64,000 nt of DNA from Lacisediminihabitans sp040549525 (GTDB taxonomy: Bacteria > Actinomycetota > Actinomycetes > Actinomycetales > Microbacteriaceae): the NCBI RefSeq assembly GCF_040549525.1, contig NZ_JBEPTM010000005.1:211163-275162 (forward strand), in the 5' to 3' direction. Below the pieces are notes generated by a model. The model searched no databases. It saw only the letters and a program-made list of their open reading frames with translations, and was not told the DNA's origin. Every line of letters starts with the position of its first letter. Within the stretch, counting starts at the first letter, position 1. Positions 61,431-64,000 of this stretch are shown piece by piece. The position numbers and the translations under genes were made by a program.

Positions 61431-61765
61431 GATGCGACCTCTTCGCCCGTGGCGGGTGGGGCAGGTGCGGCGGTGGGGGCGGGATGCGGCCGGGTGAACA
61501 TCTGCAGCATCCGATCGGTGACGACGTAACCGCCGAACACATTCGCCGCCGCGAGCACCGCGGCGATGAACGTCAGCACGTAGGCGGCCGGGCTGCTCGC
61601 CACGGACGCGATCACGATCGCGCCCGCGATGACCACGCCGTGGATGGCATTTGCGGCCGACATCATCGGGGTGTGCAGGGTGGACGGGATCTTGCTGATC
61701 ACCTCGACCCCCACCAGGAGGCTCAGGATGAAGATGGCCAGATTGCCGAACAGGGTGTCGATCAT
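61427..61765 (-). CDS. pntAB: NAD(P) transhydrogenase subunit alpha, membrane part
   Basis: 112-aa membrane protein, three or four helices (about 7-25, 35-55, 57-78). Marks: FILSLLVGVEVISKIPSTLH and TPMMSAANAIHGVVIAG, the conserved HTPLMSxTNAIHG-type motif of PntAB. The C-terminal tail is Pro/Ala-rich. It is encoded separately from PntAA, as in many actinobacteria and alphaproteobacteria. It overlaps both neighbours by 4 bp. Confidence 0.93.
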   Translation of the reverse strand: MIDTLFGNLAIFILSLLVGVEVISKIPSTLHTPMMSAANAIHGVVIAGAIVIASVASSPAAYVLTFIAAVLAAANVFGGYVVTDRMLQMFTRPHPAPTAAPAPPATGEEVAS

Positions 61766-63039
61766 GATGCCTTCACTTTCGATGCTTCAGGCTCTGCCGG
61801 GAGAGCGTCGAGCTGCAAAGCCGTGCGGACCGCCGCGTTGGTGATGGTGCCGTCGTAACTCACGACGATGTTCTTGTGCACCTCGTCCGTAGTGTCGATC
61901 ACGACAAGGTTCGCCGGTGCGAGGGAGGCGATGACGGCGATGACGTTTCGCCCGTACATCTGGGAGGCGGAGGCCGGCAGGTCGGAGGCGAGTTCGCCCG
62001 CTCCGATGATCGTGACCCCTCCGGCCGTGACCGTGGTCTTGCCGTCGATGGAACCGGCGACGTTCCCGCCCTTATCGCTCGATCCGAGGTCGACGCACAC
62101 CGTTCCGGAGCGCAGGCTCTTCTGGGTGGCTTCTGAGACCAGCTCAGGGGGAGTACGACCGGGGACCTTCGCCGTCGTGATGATGATGTCGAAGTCGAGA
62201 AGGGCCTTGGCGAGTTCGGCCCGCTGGGTGGTTTGCTCCGCATCGGTCATCGCACGGGCATAACCCCCCTTTCCGGCACCCTGGGCGACGGACGAGGTGA
62301 GGAACTTGGCTCCGAGCGATTCGACCTCACCGCGCGATGCCGCCCGGACGTCGTACCCGGTGACCACCGCGCCCAGGCGCTTCAACGTCGCGATGGCCTG
62401 CAGCCCGGCCACCCCGGTACCGATCACCATGGCCTTTGCCGGGGTCGCGGTACCGGATGCCGTGATCATCATCGGCAGGTAGCGACCGTAGGCCGCCGCC
62501 GCAACGATTCCGGCGCGATACCCGGCCGCACTCGACTGCGAACTGAGCGCATCCATCGACTGGGCACGGCTGAGAGTGCGGGGAAGCAGCTCGAGGGCGA
62601 TGGCAGTGACGCCCCGGTCCGCGAGATCCGTGATGCCGGGGAGGTGATTGAGCGGATCGATGAGCCCCACCAGCATCTGCCCGGATCGCAATGCCCCCGC
62701 GAGTGTGTCGTCAGGAAACCGAAGGACGGGGATGACCGTGCACGTCGCAATGATCTGTTTTCGCGGAACCACTGTCGCACCGGCCTCGGTATACGCCGCA
62801 TCCTCGAAGCTCGCGCTCGCCCCGGCCCCCGACTCCACGGAGACGACTCGACCGTCGGCGGTGAGTCGTTTCACGGCTGCGGGGTCGAGGGCGACCCGGC
62901 GTTCACCCGCCGCGGATTCCTTCAGCAGCCCGATGGTCAATGCGGGGGTCTCGCTGCCCGATGGCGCTGTGGTGTCTGAAGTGGGCTCCGTTGTTCCACC
63001 GGGAGCGCTGGAAGGAGTGGCGGTGATCGACGTTTCCAT
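61762..63039 (-). CDS. pntAA: NAD(P) transhydrogenase subunit alpha, NAD-binding part
   Basis: 425-aa cytosolic NAD(H)-binding domain (alanine-dehydrogenase-like). The first 25 residues are a Thr/Ser/Pro-rich extension; the core begins LTIGLLKESAAGERRVALDP (KE..xxERRVAL). RAQSMDALSSQSSAAGYRA is the signature region, and MVIGTGVAGLQAIATLKRLG is the nucleotide loop. It takes up NADH and passes hydride to PntB-bound NADP+. ATG 63039 is the start. A palindromic DosR-like box lies 113 bp upstream. It leads a five-gene operon ending with the PNPOx-like gene. Confidence 0.95.
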   Translation of the reverse strand: METSITATPSSAPGGTTEPTSDTTAPSGSETPALTIGLLKESAAGERRVALDPAAVKRLTADGRVVSVESGAGASASFEDAAYTEAGATVVPRKQIIATCTVIPVLRFPDDTLAGALRSGQMLVGLIDPLNHLPGITDLADRGVTAIALELLPRTLSRAQSMDALSSQSSAAGYRAGIVAAAAYGRYLPMMITASGTATPAKAMVIGTGVAGLQAIATLKRLGAVVTGYDVRAASRGEVESLGAKFLTSSVAQGAGKGGYARAMTDAEQTTQRAELAKALLDFDIIITTAKVPGRTPPELVSEATQKSLRSGTVCVDLGSSDKGGNVAGSIDGKTTVTAGGVTIIGAGELASDLPASASQMYGRNVIAVIASLAPANLVVIDTTDEVHKNIVVSYDGTITNAAVRTALQLDALPAEPEASKVKAS

Positions 63040-63151
63040 GGGATCCCTTGCTGGGTGGCGATGCGTTTCACCGACGACCCGGGCGATGGACAGCCCGTTG
63101 CCTCAGCGGTGAACGGCTTACAGTCCAACAGCCGGTCACCATCCAAGTCGA

Positions 63152-63165
63152 GGGACCTAGGTCCC
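63152..63165 (-). promoter_or_regulatory. DosR/DevR-like palindromic box upstream of pntAA
   Basis: GGGACCTAGGTCCC is a perfect 14-bp palindrome. It matches GGGACTWWAGTCCC at 12 of 14, and is 113 bp upstream of the pntAA ATG. It could equally serve the plus-strand ADH remnant. Confidence 0.6.
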
Positions 63166-63201
63166 GAGCATCGATCGCGAGCTCACCCTGCACTGGGTTT
63201 A

Positions 63202-63518
63202 AAAGCAGAGTCCATGCCCGTCGGGGAGATCGTTCCCCGGGCCCTCGCGGCCACCGAGCGGGGCTGGACCGTCGTCATCGCCGGCATCCACCGGGCTGAC
63301 ATCCCCGCCATGAACAACGAACGTGACCTGTTCTACGAGCGCGATCTGCGAACGGTAACGGCGAAAACCAGGACGGAGGGGATGCCTTTTTGCGGACCGC
63401 CCCCCACCTCGCGCTTGCGCCAGAGGTCACCGTCTACGCCTTCACTACAGTCGATGTCGCCGTGGATGACCTCCGCGCCGGCCGGGCGTCGGGCTCGCTC
63501 TCGATCGCGTTGAGCTGA
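63202..63518 (+). pseudogene. Zinc alcohol dehydrogenase remnant with frameshift
   Basis: MPVGEIVPRALAATERGW, then VVIAGIHRADIP and ERDLRTVTAKTRTEG, match the C-terminal part of an MDR alcohol dehydrogenase. Near 63380 the frame must shift by one base to continue as DAFLRTAPHLALAPEVTVYA and end DLRAGRASGSLSIALS before TGA (63516-63518). About 200-240 N-terminal residues are missing, including both zinc sites. It is non-functional and lies between the pnt promoter and the truncated ALDH gene. Confidence 0.75.
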
Positions 63519-63555
63519 CAACTCGCCTGTGAACCGAGCTCGAACGGAGTGCTGA

Positions 63556-63569
63556 AGGCCCAAAGTCCC
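63556..63569 (+). promoter_or_regulatory. DosR/DevR-like box upstream of the truncated ALDH gene
   Basis: AGGCCCAAAGTCCC matches GGGACTWWAGTCCC at 11 of 14; the right half AAAGTCCC is perfect. It lies 70 bp before the ALDH ATG. Confidence 0.45.
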
Positions 63570-63638
63570 TAGTAGCGTCCGGCAGCGATGTGAGGCTCGA
63601 AAACGACGCAGCGCCGCTGCAGAAAATGGTCCTTCGAC

Positions 63639-63851
63639 ATGACGTATCAGACGATCAATCCCTACACCAATGAAACTGTCGCGACCTTCGCCGATGCGAC
63701 GCTTGAAGAGGTCGACGCTGCCATTGCTGCCGCACACGGTGCGTTCCTCGCCTGGAGGGAGACCCCTTTTTCGACCAGGACCGCTGTTCTCGCCAAGGCA
63801 GCCGAGCTGTTGCGCGCCGACAAACGGGTCAAGTCCCAGGTAGTGGTGTAG
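63639..63851 (+). pseudogene. Aldehyde dehydrogenase, cut off by an IS256-like element
   Basis: The first about 62 residues (MTYQTINPYTNETVATF, then VDAAIAAAHGAFLAWRETP and AAELLRADKR) are the N-terminus of a succinate-semialdehyde-type ALDH. After Lys-Arg, near 63826, similarity ends, and the frame runs into the insertion element and stops at TAG 63849. The catalytic Cys/Glu domain is missing from this side; the rest of the gene may lie beyond the element, outside the window. Confidence 0.85.
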
Positions 63852-64000
63852 CCGGTTTTCCTTCGAGCTAAGGATTATGCGCTGAGGGCCAGTTCTGGTT
63901 CGGTCACCTCGCTTCCGGTGTCGGGGACGAGGGTGAGGCGGGATTTGGCGAGGATGTCGAGGCCGAGGTAGCGGCGGCCTTCGGCCCATTCATCGGTCTG
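63827..64000 (-). mobile_element. IS256-family insertion sequence, one end
   Basis: The left end is inferred where the ALDH homology stops. The terminal sequence read outward on the minus strand is GGCTACACCACTACCTGGGA then CTTGAC, the type of end seen in actinobacterial IS256 elements, followed inward by the transposase C-terminus. The other end is beyond the window. Confidence 0.75.
63875..64000 (-). CDS. IS256-family transposase, C-terminal part
   Basis: Partial gene: 41 residues before TAA at 63875-63877. The segment QTDEWAEGRRYLGLDILAKS closely matches the C-terminal end of IS256-family (Mutator-type) transposases; the tail TEPELALSA follows. The DDE catalytic domain is outside the window. 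It is transcribed toward the ALDH fragment. Confidence 0.75.
   Translation of the reverse strand, partial: QTDEWAEGRRYLGLDILAKSRLTLVPDTGSEVTEPELALSA

Overview
The window is 64 kb of high-GC DNA with dense, often overlapping genes, frequent GTG/TTG starts and gene families typical of Actinomycetota: DUF2510 proteins, a SCO1664/DUF3090/MSMEG_4193-type trio, actinobacterial cydABDC, a GAF-GAF DevS/DosS kinase with a DevR/DosR regulator, and a phosphoketolase. The gene mix suggests Microbacteriaceae, but that is inference. I saw no rRNA, tRNA or CRISPR array. About 55 genes look intact. Four coding remnants and one edge-truncated IS256-family element are also present.

Layout. 1-6.5 kb: end of an SDR gene, a secreted nuclease, an EEP hydrolase, a DUF1653 protein, a two-gene K+/H+ antiporter, a decayed GNAT gene, an M50 peptidase and a secreted phosphoesterase. 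6.6-15 kb: a large secreted GH15 glucodextranase-like enzyme, a class A PBP and a phosphoketolase. 15-28.6 kb: YbjQ, a RecQ helicase with a phosphoribosyltransferase-like tail, a glutathione peroxidase, a DnaJ/NERD-like fusion, two DUF2510 membrane proteins, a kinase-like protein and a RecB-RNaseH-helicase fusion. 28.6-31.6 kb: DUF2269, a tandem universal stress protein (Usp), MarR and TetR. 31.7-37.3 kb: a six-gene operon (VIT transporter, response regulator, histidine kinase, ferric-reductase-like flavocytochrome, FMN-binding protein, ApbE) that looks like a flavinylated extracytoplasmic redox chain. 37.5-41.4 kb: a FetB-like permease, then Usp and an Mg2+ P-type ATPase. 41.6-42.35 kb: an array of seven long inverted repeats. 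42.4-52.2 kb: a PNPOx-like protein, Usp-cydA-cydB-cydD-cydC, and the divergent devS-devR pair. 52.2-58.5 kb: short repeats, an aldo/keto reductase remnant, an AAA/VWA pair and the phosphatase/DUF3090/SCO1664 trio. 58.5-64 kb: pntAA-pntAB-pntB-butanediol dehydrogenase-PNPOx, then a frameshifted ADH remnant and an ALDH gene cut off by an IS256-like element.

The strongest unifying signal is a DosR/DevR-like regulon. DevR here carries the DosR-type recognition-helix sequence. Six intergenic (or nearly so) sites resemble the DosR box GGGACTWWAGTCCC. They lie before phosphoketolase, a Usp, Usp-mgtA, Usp-cydABDC/devSR, pnt-adh-PNPOx and the truncated ALDH. Together these genes describe a low-oxygen or redox-stress programme: high-affinity bd oxidase, NAD(P)H transhydrogenation, phosphoketolase overflow, alcohol/aldehyde metabolism and stress proteins. 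The second notable item is the undescribed-looking inverted-repeat array after mgtA.
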